Notes under the pieces: generated by a model
Told to the model about the DNA's origin: nothing
The model's input: only the letters and a program-made list of their open reading frames with translations
The model's database searches: none
In this document: piece by piece, positions 18,961 through 27,811 of the stretch
Position numbering within the stretch: the stretch's first letter is position 1
Layout of the letters: each line of letters starts with the position of its first letter
Assembly: GCA_947492135.1 (NCBI GenBank)
Contig: CANLQR010000003.1
Coordinates: 1 to 47,116, forward strand
Length of the DNA: 47,116 nucleotides
Origin: Deltaproteobacteria bacterium
Lineage (GTDB): Bacteria > Myxococcota_A > Polyangia > Nannocystales > Nannocystaceae
Direction of reading: 5' to 3'
Position numbers and translations under genes: made by a program

Positions 18961-19025
18961 CGTTCAGCTGGGAATCGCGTGGGCGAAGCCCGCGTGATTC
19001 GTCAGTTGCAACGGCTTGTTGGACG
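18961..19025. repeat. Copy 1 of attC-like motif with a long imperfect hairpin
   Basis: The 23-bp motif is at 19000-19022 (minus strand, begins CCAACAAGCCGTTGCAAC). Next to it 18961-19013 folds into a hairpin: GAATCGCGTGGGC (18972-18984) with GCCCGCGTGATTC (18988-19000) around a GAA loop, then CAGCTG/CAGTTG and CGTT/AACG with unpaired bases between. The plus strand ends in GTTGGAC, which matches the integrase core GTTRRRY. This is the architecture of integron attC sites, but the opposite core box is degenerate. Confidence 0.5.
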
Positions 19026-19181
19026 GCTGCACGAATGCAATCCGAGTCCGAGTCAACCGCTTGGAAAGAGAATTCGCTTCCACGGAAGCCCTGGAATTCA
19101 AGTGTCGTGGTCTTCCGCGATCCGCGACGAGGGGGATCAAGGGATACGGCCCGGGACCTGCATTCTCGTCCGTTCGAGTTG

Positions 19182-19706
19182 TCACTCAGCTCCGGTACAC
19201 GCGCACTCGCAGATCGGGTCATCCCCGCTCGCGAAAGTACAGCTTGTGAAACCGACGGGGAAAACCCCGCACGCCTCCAGCAGCACCGTCTCCTCATCGA
19301 AGACGCTCCATACCGGTCGAACGTATGTGATGCCGTGAAGCGGAGCCGGCTCCGCGCAAGCGGCGTCGGGTAGACAACCGGACGGCGGCGGGCTGTCAAC
19401 ATACGCCAGGCACCGACTCGTGATGGGCCCCGCGCCGCAGCCGTCCGCGACGTAGGCGCGAAGTTCGGACCAGTCACAGAAGTAGCCCTCGGCTGGCGCA
19501 GTCGCTTCGCAGGACTCGAAGTCAGTCCGCATTTCGCATGCTGCCTGAGCGATCTGGTCCGGAGATCCCGAGTCCGATGTCTCAGTCGTCGGCGCTGCGC
19601 TGCCCTCGGACGTGTCCGTCGTAGCGCTGGCTTCATTGTTGTCGCCCTCCGAGAGCAGGCAACTCGACGCGAACGTCGCGGCAGAGAGGAGTCCTAGACG
19701 CTTCAT
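19182..19706 (-). CDS. Small secreted lipoprotein
   Basis: 174 residues from ATG at 19706, preceded by GGGGAGGATGAG. Signal peptide with lipobox ATFASSC (Cys 16), then a Ser/Thr/Glu/Asp linker (about 20-48), then a compact Cys-rich domain (CEMRTDFESCEAT, YFCDWSEL, DGCGAG, SRCLAY, CLPDAAC, ending CECACTGAE) probably stabilised by disulfides. The strong Shine-Dalgarno and clean frame argue that it is intact. It lies upstream of the attC-like motif on the same strand, so it may belong to the same acquired patch. Function unknown. Confidence 0.75.
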   Translation of the reverse strand: MKRLGLLSAATFASSCLLSEGDNNEASATTDTSEGSAAPTTETSDSGSPDQIAQAACEMRTDFESCEATAPAEGYFCDWSELRAYVADGCGAGPITSRCLAYVDSPPPSGCLPDAACAEPAPLHGITYVRPVWSVFDEETVLLEACGVFPVGFTSCTFASGDDPICECACTGAE

Positions 19707-19802
19707 CTCATCCTCCCCACTGTGACTTCCAGTAGGCGAGCCGGGCATCACACACTCACGTGGGTCGAATTCTCACGACCACCGCGCCAGCCCGGACGGG
19801 AT

Positions 19803-20030
19803 TCAGTCGGCAGCAGGGGTGTCCAAGACCACAAAATCGCCGTCGTCGAAACCAACCACGATGGGGGCGGCTGCCGGCAAGGAGCTGCGAGCGAACCGTG
19901 CAAGAACCATTGCGATGCCGAGTTGCCCAGCGTAGCCAATGAATGATCCGTGTTCGGCTCGCTTCGAGCGGGCGACGAGTTCCGCCTCCTTCAGCGCGGT
20001 CAGGACCTCGCTTTCCAGAAAACGGGACCA
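19803..20030 (-). pseudogene. Unidentified 3' gene fragment
   Basis: Minus-strand frame with coding character (ESEVLTALKEAELVARSKRA, then AAAPIVVGFDDGDFVVLDTP) ending at a TGA (19803-19805). No start codon is found before the frame runs into sequence antisense to the nucleotidase gene. Together with the lipoprotein promoter region it fills the 338 bp between 19706 and 20045. Likely a truncated remnant; family not recognised. Confidence 0.3.
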
Positions 20031-20044
20031 CGAAAGCCATCGCC

Positions 20045-22021
20045 ATGCCCCGCTTCCCGCTTTTGACCGCCCTCGCCCTGTTCGCCACCGCTTGCGCCGA
20101 CGATGTCTCGAGCCCCGCCGATGACGAGCTCGACGACGAGGACGCCAGCTTCGGCTCGGGCAAGGCTGACGGCGGACCCGAGTCCTGCCCCGTGCTCAAG
20201 CTCGCCAACTCGGCGGACTTCGACACCCTCGACGACGACGTGCGGCTCAACAAGAAGGCCGCCCAGGCGATCATCGACTACCGCGAGGGAGCCGACGGCA
20301 CGCTGGGCACCGCCGACGATCGGTGGTTCGCGACGATGGCCGCGCTCGATGCCGTCAAGTACATCGGACCCAAGGCGCTGTCGCAGCTCGAGGACTACGT
20401 CGCCGACGAGGGCATCGTCTGCGGCGAGGTCAGTGTTCAGCTGCTGGCGTTCAACGACTTTCACGGCAACCTCCGCCCGCCCTCGGGCTCCTCTGGGCGA
20501 ATCCAGACCGGGCCCAATGCGTTGGTCGATCGTGTCGACGCCGGCGGGGTCGAGTTCATGGCCACGCACATGCAGCTGCTGGCTGCCCAGAACCCCAACA
20601 CGCTGGTGGTCGCCGCCGGTGATGTGATCGGCGCGACGCCGCTGCTGTCGGCGCTGTTCCACGACGAACCGACCATCGAGTCGATGAACCTGCTTGGCCT
20701 GGACATCGCGTCGGTGGGCAACCATGAGTTCGACGAGGGCCCCGAGGAGCTCCTGCGCATGCAGCTGGGTGGCTGTCACCCGGTCGACGGCTGCGCCGAT
20801 GGCGATGGCTTCGCCGGCGCCGCGTACAACTACCTGGCGGCCAACGTCATCGAGTCCGACTCGCAGGAGCCGCTGCTGCCGCCCTACGAGATCCGCCGCT
20901 TCGGCAACGCCTCGATCGCCTTCATCGGCATGACGCTCGAGGGCACGCCGCTGGTCACCACGCCCAGCGGCGTCGCGGGCCTGGAGTTCCGCGACGAGGC
21001 CGAGACCGTCAACGCCCTCGTCCCCGAGTTGCGCGAGCTCGGCGTCGAAGCGATCGTGGTGCTGTTGCACGAAGGTGGCGCCCAGACCGGCCTGTTCAAC
21101 GAATGCACCGGAATCTCCGGTCCGCTGTTCCAGATCGTGCAGAACTTCGACGACGCGGTCGACGTGGTCGTCGCCGGCCACACCAACGCCGCGCATATCT
21201 GTGACATCGAGGGCAAGATCGTGACCTCCGCGGCCTCGTTCGGCCGCTTGATCACCGACATCGACCTCGTCATCGACGAGGCCACCGGCGACATCGTGAA
21301 CAAGGCCGCCGCCAACGTCATCGTCACCCGCAATGTGGCGCTTGCGGCCGATCAGACCGCGTTGATCAGCCACTACGACGCGATCGCAGCGCCGCTGGCC
21401 AACCGCATCGTCGGCAGCATCGCGCAGACGTTGGTGCGCGCCCCCAACGCGGCGGGCGAATCACAGATGGGCAATATCATCGCGGACGCGCAGCTCGCCG
21501 CCTCGGCGGCGGCTTCGGCCGAGGTCGCGTTCATGAATCCTGGTGGGATCCGTACCGACCTCGTCGCGGAGCAGATCTCCGGCGGCGAAGCGGTGGGTCA
21601 GGTGACGTATGGCGAGTTGTTCGCGGTGCAGCCGTTCAGCAACAATCTCATGACCCTGAGCCTGACCGGCGCGCAGCTCGAGACCGCGCTCGAACAGCAG
21701 TGGCGCCTGTCGGGGGGCGTCGAGGTCGCGATGCTGCTGCAGGTCTCGGACAGCCTGCGCTACACCTGGAACAGCGCGGGTCCGATGGGCAATCACATCG
21801 ATCCGGCGAGCATCACCATTGCCGGTCAGCCACTCGATCTCGCTCGGACCTATCGCGTGACCGTCAACTCGTTCCTCGCCGAGGGCGGCGACGGCTTCCC
21901 GGTCTTTCGCGACGGCACCAATCGCACCGGCGGCCAGCTGGACGTCGATGCGCTCGAGGCCTTCGTGACCGGTAACTCGCCGTACATCGCCCCCGCGCTG
22001 GGCCGTATCACTCGGCTGTAG
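20045..22021 (+). CDS. 5'-nucleotidase/UshA-family lipoprotein with N-terminal helix-hairpin-helix module
   Basis: 658 residues from ATG at 20045, giving lipobox LFATAC (Cys 17). After an acidic linker, residues about 50-122 form a helix-hairpin-helix-like module (LNKKAAQAIIDYREG...GTADDRWF...VKYIGPKALSQLEDYV). The metallophosphatase domain follows: FNDFHGNL, GDVIGATP, GNHEFDEG, AGHTN. The C-terminal UshA-type substrate domain has GNIIADAQ, NPGGIRTDL, PFSNNL and TYRVTVNSFLAEGGDGFP. UshA-type enzymes hydrolyse nucleotides or UDP-sugars outside the cytoplasm with two metal ions. The gene converges on kinase 2 with three bases between stops. Confidence 0.92.
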   Translation: MPRFPLLTALALFATACADDVSSPADDELDDEDASFGSGKADGGPESCPVLKLANSADFDTLDDDVRLNKKAAQAIIDYREGADGTLGTADDRWFATMAALDAVKYIGPKALSQLEDYVADEGIVCGEVSVQLLAFNDFHGNLRPPSGSSGRIQTGPNALVDRVDAGGVEFMATHMQLLAAQNPNTLVVAAGDVIGATPLLSALFHDEPTIESMNLLGLDIASVGNHEFDEGPEELLRMQLGGCHPVDGCADGDGFAGAAYNYLAANVIESDSQEPLLPPYEIRRFGNASIAFIGMTLEGTPLVTTPSGVAGLEFRDEAETVNALVPELRELGVEAIVVLLHEGGAQTGLFNECTGISGPLFQIVQNFDDAVDVVVAGHTNAAHICDIEGKIVTSAASFGRLITDIDLVIDEATGDIVNKAAANVIVTRNVALAADQTALISHYDAIAAPLANRIVGSIAQTLVRAPNAAGESQMGNIIADAQLAASAAASAEVAFMNPGGIRTDLVAEQISGGEAVGQVTYGELFAVQPFSNNLMTLSLTGAQLETALEQQWRLSGGVEVAMLLQVSDSLRYTWNSAGPMGNHIDPASITIAGQPLDLARTYRVTVNSFLAEGGDGFPVFRDGTNRTGGQLDVDALEAFVTGNSPYIAPALGRITRL

Positions 22022-22024
22022 TCC

Positions 22025-24547
22025 TCACGCCCGCGCGTGCAACCACGCCGCGATCTCGAGCACGTTCTCATCGCTGTCGCCCCCGCGACTGCGATGGAAC
22101 GCGAGCGAGGCCGCGGCGGCCGCGTTGGCGAGACTGCGGTCGCCGCCGGCGTCGGCCAGCGCCAGCGCCAGCCCCCACTGGGCATGGGCCAGGACACTCT
22201 CGAAACCCCCCGCGCCGTCGAGGAGCGCGATGGCTGCCGTGAACTCACCCACAGCGGCCTCGGCGAAGCCCAGGTCGCGAAGCGCGGCGGCTCGCGCAGC
22301 CTGGGTCTGGGCGACCGACGGGTGGGTCGGACCGAACACCGCGCGGCGAATCTCCGCCGCCCGCAGTAAATGCACCAGCGCCTCGGCGGGTCGGTCGAGG
22401 CGCGCCGCCGTCTGCCCGATATTGTGGGCCGCAGCGGCCACCTGCGGGTGATCGGGCCCGAACGCGCGCTCGAGGACTGCCTGGCCCTGCGTCATCGCGC
22501 GCAGCGCAGCGTCACCGTTGCCTTGCTCGTAGAACACCCGGCCGATGTTGAGCAACTCGCCCCCGACGGCGGGATGCTCGGGGCCCCACGCGGCGGTGAA
22601 CACTGCGACCGCGCGCTCGTGGTGCATGCGCGCGTCGTCATGACGACGCGCATCGCAATACCCGCTGCCGATCGCCGCGTTGACGAATCCGACCGCGGGA
22701 TGATTGTCGCCGAGTTCAGCTTCGTAGAGGGCCAGCGCGCGCGCGAGCGTGGCCTGCCCCGGGCCGAACTCGCCCGCCGAGATCTGCGCCACGCCCAGGT
22801 CGTGCAGCGCCGCTGCGATGTCGGGGTGGTTGGGTCGAAGGTGGCGCTCGCGCAACGCGAGCGCGCGTTCGTGCGCAGCGCGACTCTCGGCGGGCAGGGC
22901 GAGCTCGTCGAGCGAGCGGCCCAGGCCCGACCACGCGCGGGCATGCACGGGGTCGGACTCGCGCCGGGCACCCACGACCAAGGCGATCGCGTGGCGGCGT
23001 GACGTCGTCGCGGCAGCGAACTGCCCGTCGCGGTGTTGGGTGTCCCCGGCGTCGCACAACGCGGTGGCCAGCGCGATCGGGTCGCCACCGTGCTCGGCAC
23101 GCTCGATCAGGGCCTCGAAGTGCTCCGCCGCGCGCGGGTGATCGCCGCGGGCGAGCGCGACGTGGCCTTCGGCGCGCAGCACCAGGTCGTCAGCAGCCTC
23201 GACGCCCCGCTCATCGTTGGCGCGCGCGTGTCGGATCCAGCGCTCGGCGGCCGTGACCTGACGCAGCCCGTGGATCGACAGCAACGCGAGGCGGGCGGCG
23301 GCATGGCGCGCGCCGGCGTCGTCATGACCCTCGACAGCGCCGTGAAACGCCCGCTCGTAGCGCGTCGCAGCGCCGGTGTAGTCGCCGTCGCGGTGCGCGG
23401 CCACGCCGGCGACGACGCGGCTGCTGGTGACCAATCCGGAGAGCTTCGGTAGCGAGGTCGCCACCGCGGGGGCGTCGAAGGCTCCGGAGGCCGGAGGCGC
23501 CGCACACAACGCCGCGGTGGTGAGCATCACCGCGGCCAGCCCCATGGCCAGCGGTCGCGACTTGGGGATGCGGCGATCACCGAGCGCCTCGAGCAGCGCG
23601 TCCATCGTGGGCCAGCGGTGGCTCGGTTGCGGCTGCAAGCCCTTGGTGATCACGCGCGACAACCACGCGGGAACCGCCTTGCGCCGCAGTCGCGGCGCAC
23701 CGGCCTGCTTGGCGGTGAGCAACGCCTCGAGTGACGAGCCTGCGAACGGCCGCACGCCGTAGACGATCTCGAACAACACCACGCAGAACGCATACACATC
23801 GGTGCGAGCGTCCACCGGATCGCCGCGATGTTGCTCGGGCGCCATGTACAGCGGAGTCCCGACGATGCCGCGCGAGCGGGTGACGGTCGACATGTCGTCG
23901 TGCGAGTCCGGCCGGATATTGGCGGCAGCTGGCGTCGATTCGGTGAGCAACTGAGCCGACCACGCCGACGTCGGTGCGCGCGACAGGCCGAAATCCGCGA
24001 CCCGGACGCGGCCATCGTTGCCGATCATCACGTTGTCGGGCTTGAAATCGCGATGCACGAGGCCCACGCGATGCGCTGCCGCCACCCCTCGTCCGGCGGC
24101 GATCATCCACGCCAGCGGTGTGTGGGTGTCGTCGGCCCCGGCGACCAGTCGTCGTGCCATTCGCTGGGCCAGGGTTTCGCCTTCGACCAGCTCCATGGCG
24201 ATGAACAGCTCGCCGGCGCCGGTGAAGCCGACGTCGAAGATCGACACGACGTTGGGATGGGCCAGGCGTGCGAGCGCTCGGGCCTCGCGGTGGAGGCGGT
24301 CGTCGACCTTGGGTCCGCGGACCAGCTTGATCGCGACCTCGCGATCGAGCTGCGGATCGTAGGCGCGAAGCACCACCGCCATGCCGCCGGCGCCCAGGGT
24401 CTCACCGAGCCGGTAGCGGCCCACGAGCGTCGGCCCACTGTCGCGGCCGAGCATCCGTTGTCGCAACCGCGCGAGCACGAGCGCCTCGGACGCGCGCGCC
24501 TGGGCGTCGCTTTCGCTCGAGCTTGCTGGCCTGGGCTCCCCGGACAT
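22025..24547 (-). CDS. Ser/Thr protein kinase with C-terminal TPR repeats (kinase 2)
   Basis: 840 residues, ATG at 24547. Kinase domain about 44-310: GAGGMA loop, VAIK Lys 74, HRDFKPDN (catalytic Asp 167), DFG (185), GTPLYMAPEQ. All catalytic residues are intact. A hydrophobic segment (about 329-350, AMGLAAVMLTTAALCAAPP) may be a membrane helix. The rest is TPR of the tetratricopeptide/kinesin-light-chain style (RPNHPDIAAALHDLGVAQI, GDNHPAVGFVNAAIGSGY, GPEHPAVGGELLNIGRVFY). Kinase substrates and TPR ligands are unknown. It diverges from the HD-domain gene by 109 bp. Confidence 0.93.
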   Translation of the reverse strand: MSGEPRPASSSESDAQARASEALVLARLRQRMLGRDSGPTLVGRYRLGETLGAGGMAVVLRAYDPQLDREVAIKLVRGPKVDDRLHREARALARLAHPNVVSIFDVGFTGAGELFIAMELVEGETLAQRMARRLVAGADDTHTPLAWMIAAGRGVAAAHRVGLVHRDFKPDNVMIGNDGRVRVADFGLSRAPTSAWSAQLLTESTPAAANIRPDSHDDMSTVTRSRGIVGTPLYMAPEQHRGDPVDARTDVYAFCVVLFEIVYGVRPFAGSSLEALLTAKQAGAPRLRRKAVPAWLSRVITKGLQPQPSHRWPTMDALLEALGDRRIPKSRPLAMGLAAVMLTTAALCAAPPASGAFDAPAVATSLPKLSGLVTSSRVVAGVAAHRDGDYTGAATRYERAFHGAVEGHDDAGARHAAARLALLSIHGLRQVTAAERWIRHARANDERGVEAADDLVLRAEGHVALARGDHPRAAEHFEALIERAEHGGDPIALATALCDAGDTQHRDGQFAAATTSRRHAIALVVGARRESDPVHARAWSGLGRSLDELALPAESRAAHERALALRERHLRPNHPDIAAALHDLGVAQISAGEFGPGQATLARALALYEAELGDNHPAVGFVNAAIGSGYCDARRHDDARMHHERAVAVFTAAWGPEHPAVGGELLNIGRVFYEQGNGDAALRAMTQGQAVLERAFGPDHPQVAAAAHNIGQTAARLDRPAEALVHLLRAAEIRRAVFGPTHPSVAQTQAARAAALRDLGFAEAAVGEFTAAIALLDGAGGFESVLAHAQWGLALALADAGGDRSLANAAAAASLAFHRSRGGDSDENVLEIAAWLHARA

Positions 24548-24656
24548 CCGTGGGAGTACGACCCCCGCATGCCCGCGGATTTCCGCGGTCAGGGCACAAT
24601 CTCGGCCGCATTCGTCGATTGCCCTCCCTCAACCGGCTGGGGTAGTCATCAACTGC

Positions 24657-25928
24657 GTGATCTTGCGTGATCCAGTACACGGACTTGTCGCCTTTGAAGG
24701 CCCGGTCGAGGCAATCGTCGTGCGGCTGCTGGATACCCCGGAGGTCCAGCGGTTGCGCCGGATCCGGGCGCTGGGTGCCGCCTCGCTGGCATTTCCGGGC
24801 GCCGAGCACTCACGATTCGCGCACGCGATCGGCTCCGCGCACGTCATGAAGCGCTACCTGCAGCGGGTTGGTCGGTTTGCCGGCGACCTGACCGCGAGCG
24901 ACCGGCTCGACGATGACGATGCTCGGGTCGCGCTGGCCGCAGCACTGCTCCACGACCTCGGTCACGGTCCCTACAGCCACACCTTCGAGGCGGTGCTGCC
25001 CGGTGCTCTCGCGCATGAGGAGTGGACCTCGCGGATCCTGCTCGATCCCGGCACCAAGGTGCATGCAGTGCTGCGCGAGATCGACCCGCAGGCGCCCGAG
25101 ATCGTGGCGCGGTTGATCCACGGCGAACACCCGGTGCCCCACCTCGCGCGTGCGGTCTCGGGCACGTTCGACGTCGATCGCTGCGACTACCTGCTTCGCG
25201 ACTCGCACATGACCGGCGTGCGCTACGGCCTGCTCGACCTCGACTGGCTGCTCGGCTCGCTGCGCCTGGACGTGCGCCCCGGTGCAAGCACTGCATCGCT
25301 GACCGTCGATGGTGAGAAGGGCCTGACTGCCGTCGAAGGTTTCTTCTTGGCGCGGCTGTACATGTATCGTCAGGTGTATCTGCACAAGGCAGTGCGCGCT
25401 GCCGAGGCGGTCCTGGGCGCCTTGTTTGCTCGCCTGGCCGCGCTGGGCCCCCAGCCGGGGACCCCGGAGCCGCTCGCGGTGTTGCTGCGTGGCGAGAGCA
25501 TCGAGACCCGCAGTTTTCTCGATCTCGACGACCATGCGCTCGAGTCGGCGCTGCGGGCCTGGTGTGACTCCAAAGATCCCCGGCTGGCCGAGCTTGCGAC
25601 CTGTCTGCGCGAGCGCCGACTGTTCAAGACCCTGCGGTTGCGCAAGGACGTCACGCCCGAGCACGCGACCGAACGTCTGCAGGCGGTGCTGCATGCCGCC
25701 GGGGTCCCCGCCGAGCTGGGCACCATCGATCGCGTCGAGATCGACGCCTACATCGAAGACGAGACGCTGATGGTGCGCAGCGGGACGCGGCTGGAACGGT
25801 TGCTCGACGCATCACCGGTGCTGCGCGGGCTCTCGCGGGAGAACTTCGTGCACTACCGGGCGATCTTTCCCCCGCAGGTGCGCGAGCAGGTGCGGGCGGC
25901 GTTGGGCGACCTCGCCGATCTGACATGA
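24657..25928 (+). CDS. HD-domain phosphohydrolase (dGTPase/SAMHD1-like)
   Basis: 423 residues, GTG start, soluble. Metal-binding HD motifs: HSRFAHAIGS (His near 51), LLHDLGHGPYSH, and DVDRCDYLLRD. The opening IL+DPVHG is typical of this group, which includes dNTP triphosphohydrolases related to SAMHD1. Substrate cannot be assigned; nucleotides are likely. No regulatory domain is obvious. A CTGACA element overlapping its stop may be the -35 of the DTW gene that follows. Confidence 0.88.
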   Translation: MILRDPVHGLVAFEGPVEAIVVRLLDTPEVQRLRRIRALGAASLAFPGAEHSRFAHAIGSAHVMKRYLQRVGRFAGDLTASDRLDDDDARVALAAALLHDLGHGPYSHTFEAVLPGALAHEEWTSRILLDPGTKVHAVLREIDPQAPEIVARLIHGEHPVPHLARAVSGTFDVDRCDYLLRDSHMTGVRYGLLDLDWLLGSLRLDVRPGASTASLTVDGEKGLTAVEGFFLARLYMYRQVYLHKAVRAAEAVLGALFARLAALGPQPGTPEPLAVLLRGESIETRSFLDLDDHALESALRAWCDSKDPRLAELATCLRERRLFKTLRLRKDVTPEHATERLQAVLHAAGVPAELGTIDRVEIDAYIEDETLMVRSGTRLERLLDASPVLRGLSRENFVHYRAIFPPQVREQVRAALGDLADLT

Positions 25929-25948
25929 ACCCGCAAAACCCCTACCCT
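25920..25948 (+). promoter_or_regulatory. Candidate sigma70-like promoter of the DTW gene
   Basis: CTGACA (25920-25925) matches TTGACA at five of six positions. A 17-bp spacer leads to TACCCT (25943-25948), which lies 8 nt before the GTG at 25957. No Shine-Dalgarno lies between. Confidence 0.5.
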
Positions 25949-25956
25949 TGCGCCTC

Positions 25957-26589
25957 GTGAACGCCCGTCGCAAGCGCCAGCCACGTTGTTCGGTCTGCGG
26001 CCTTCCGCCGGAGATCTGCGCCTGTGACCTGCTGCCCACGCTGGGTTTTGCCACGCGCATGGCGATCGTCCAGCACGTCGCCGAACTCCACAAGCCGACC
26101 AACACCGGACGTTTGTTTGCACGGATGGTCGAAGGCACGCCCATTGTGCCTTATGGCATGCGCGAGCCTGCGTTCGATCCCGGACCCTTGCTCGACGAGG
26201 ACACCGAGTGGCTGCTGCTGTTTCCCCGCGAGGGCGCGCCGGATCTCGACGCGACGTTGCCGCCGCCGACGCCGGGCAAGCGCCGGGGGTTCGTCGTGCT
26301 CGATGGCACCTGGCATCAGTGCTCGCGCATGGGCCGACGCGCGCCGGTCGTCCGCGAGATGAACTGCGTGGCGCTGCCCGCCGGTGAGCCGTCGTTCTGG
26401 ACCGTGCGCACCCAACACGACCCGCGCGGCATGTCGAGCTTCGACGCCGCGTTCCGGGCCCTGCGCGCGCTCGAGGGTGCAGCTGCGGTGCGTCCGTTGT
26501 TCGAGGCCTTCGCGCTGGTCACCGCGCGAATGTTGTTCATCAAGGGTCGGTTGAAGTCGCCTGCGGTCCCGCCCGAGTGGCTCGAATGA
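25957..26589 (+). CDS. DTW-domain tRNA-uridine aminocarboxypropyltransferase
   Basis: 210 residues from GTG at 25957; an upstream TTG at 25948 would add three residues inside the likely promoter. N-terminal cysteine cluster CSVCGLPPEICACD, then AIVQHVAELHKPTNTGRLF, then the family signature in VVLDGTWHQCSRM and a Q-HDPRGMSSFDA segment. DTW proteins such as TapT transfer an aminocarboxypropyl group from S-adenosylmethionine to uridine in tRNA (acp3U). Identity of the tRNA site is inferred from the family. The stop overlaps the next gene by four bases (ATGA). Confidence 0.88.
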   Translation: MNARRKRQPRCSVCGLPPEICACDLLPTLGFATRMAIVQHVAELHKPTNTGRLFARMVEGTPIVPYGMREPAFDPGPLLDEDTEWLLLFPREGAPDLDATLPPPTPGKRRGFVVLDGTWHQCSRMGRRAPVVREMNCVALPAGEPSFWTVRTQHDPRGMSSFDAAFRALRALEGAAAVRPLFEAFALVTARMLFIKGRLKSPAVPPEWLE

Positions 26590-27797
26590 GCCACGCCCGC
26601 ACCACCTTCGTGTGGATGGCGGTGTTGTCGGCGGGCACGCTGGTGCTCGGGATGCTGCGCGAGCTGGTCATCGCCCAGCACCTGCAGGCCAGTGCGTCGG
26701 CCGACCTGTTCTTTCGCGGCGTCGTCGTCGTGGGTGCCGCGCGCAACTTCACCCTCGCGCTGCTGCGTTCGCGGTGGATCCCGCTGCCGCCAGGGCCGGG
26801 TGCAGCGGCGCTGTTGCGGACCGGACTGGGAGCCTGCACGGGGGTCGCCGTGGCCTCGATTGTCACGCTGGGCGTCGTGATCCCCGTCGAGTTGTGGTGG
26901 ACACCTGCGAGCCTGACCTTCGTCGCGTGCGTCACCGTCGCCTCGTATGGCGCCGCGGTGCGGGCACTCGCGGAACGCAACGGTGCCGAGCGACGCGGCG
27001 TCGTGCTCGACTGGATCCCGCTGGTCGGCACGATGCTCGGGACCCTGTGGGCCGCGCGCGGCGATCATGCGCTGGCGATGGGCGCGACCGGTGGCCTGAC
27101 CTTGGGCCTGCTGATCTCGACGGTGTTGCTGTGGCCGGCGGCCTCACGCCGCGGCGACGCGGGTGCACCGGCGCCCAGCGCTGTGGTCCGCACGCCGGGC
27201 TTGTCGCTGTATGTCGACACGCTGATCTACGTCAACCTCGGCCTCGTCGACTCGCTGCTGTCGATGTACGTGTTCGGTGAGGGCGAGTTTGCCCTGATCA
27301 GCTACTCGTACATGTTCGTCAACGCGATCCTGACCGTACCGACCGCGGGTGCGACGATCCTCGCGCTGCGCTTGGGTGGTCGGGCGGCCTTGGCCGATGC
27401 CGCACGGCTGCGCCGCTGGGCGGTGGTTGCGGGCGGCGTCGCGGGCTTGGGCGTGGTCGCGATGGCACTGGTGCTGCGCTGGTCGGTCGTCGCGGCGATC
27501 ATCGACGGCGCGGTGGGCTGGCCGGTGGCCGGGCGCATCGATCTGTTGGTGCTCGCGAGCGCACCGTTCGCCGCGCTGCGGCTCGCCAACACCGTGGGTC
27601 GACAGCTGCGGGTCGCACGGGATCCCGACGGGGTGGTGTCGTGGGACCTCGCGGGACTCGTGGTTCGGGTGGCCATGCTGGGTTTCGGCGCCGCGTGGTT
27701 GGGGCCGGTGGCGTCGCCGCTGGCGCTCGCGCTGGCGGAGGCGATCCAGGTCGGGTGCTGGTGGCGTTGGTCGCCCGCGTCCGCGGTAGTGAAGTGA
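26586..27797 (+). CDS. MurJ-like/MOP-superfamily membrane transporter
   Basis: 403 residues from the ATG in the ATGA overlap with the DTW gene. About 11-12 hydrophobic helices. The N-terminus (LSAGTLVLGMLRELVIAQHLQ, then ASADLFF) resembles MurJ and other lipid-linked oligosaccharide flippases. It is shorter than typical MurJ (about 520 residues) and lacks the last helices, so it may be a distant MOP-family member. Substrate unknown. Co-transcription with a tRNA-modification gene is by overlap only and does not imply a shared pathway. Confidence 0.7.
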   Translation: MSHARTTFVWMAVLSAGTLVLGMLRELVIAQHLQASASADLFFRGVVVVGAARNFTLALLRSRWIPLPPGPGAAALLRTGLGACTGVAVASIVTLGVVIPVELWWTPASLTFVACVTVASYGAAVRALAERNGAERRGVVLDWIPLVGTMLGTLWAARGDHALAMGATGGLTLGLLISTVLLWPAASRRGDAGAPAPSAVVRTPGLSLYVDTLIYVNLGLVDSLLSMYVFGEGEFALISYSYMFVNAILTVPTAGATILALRLGGRAALADAARLRRWAVVAGGVAGLGVVAMALVLRWSVVAAIIDGAVGWPVAGRIDLLVLASAPFAALRLANTVGRQLRVARDPDGVVSWDLAGLVVRVAMLGFGAAWLGPVASPLALALAEAIQVGCWWRWSPASAVVK

Positions 27798-27811
27798 GCG
27801 CGGGGAATCAG

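Noticed and set aside
20000-21373. 457-codon minus-strand open frame
   Set aside because: Antisense to the nucleotidase gene, whose metallophosphatase motifs are unambiguous.
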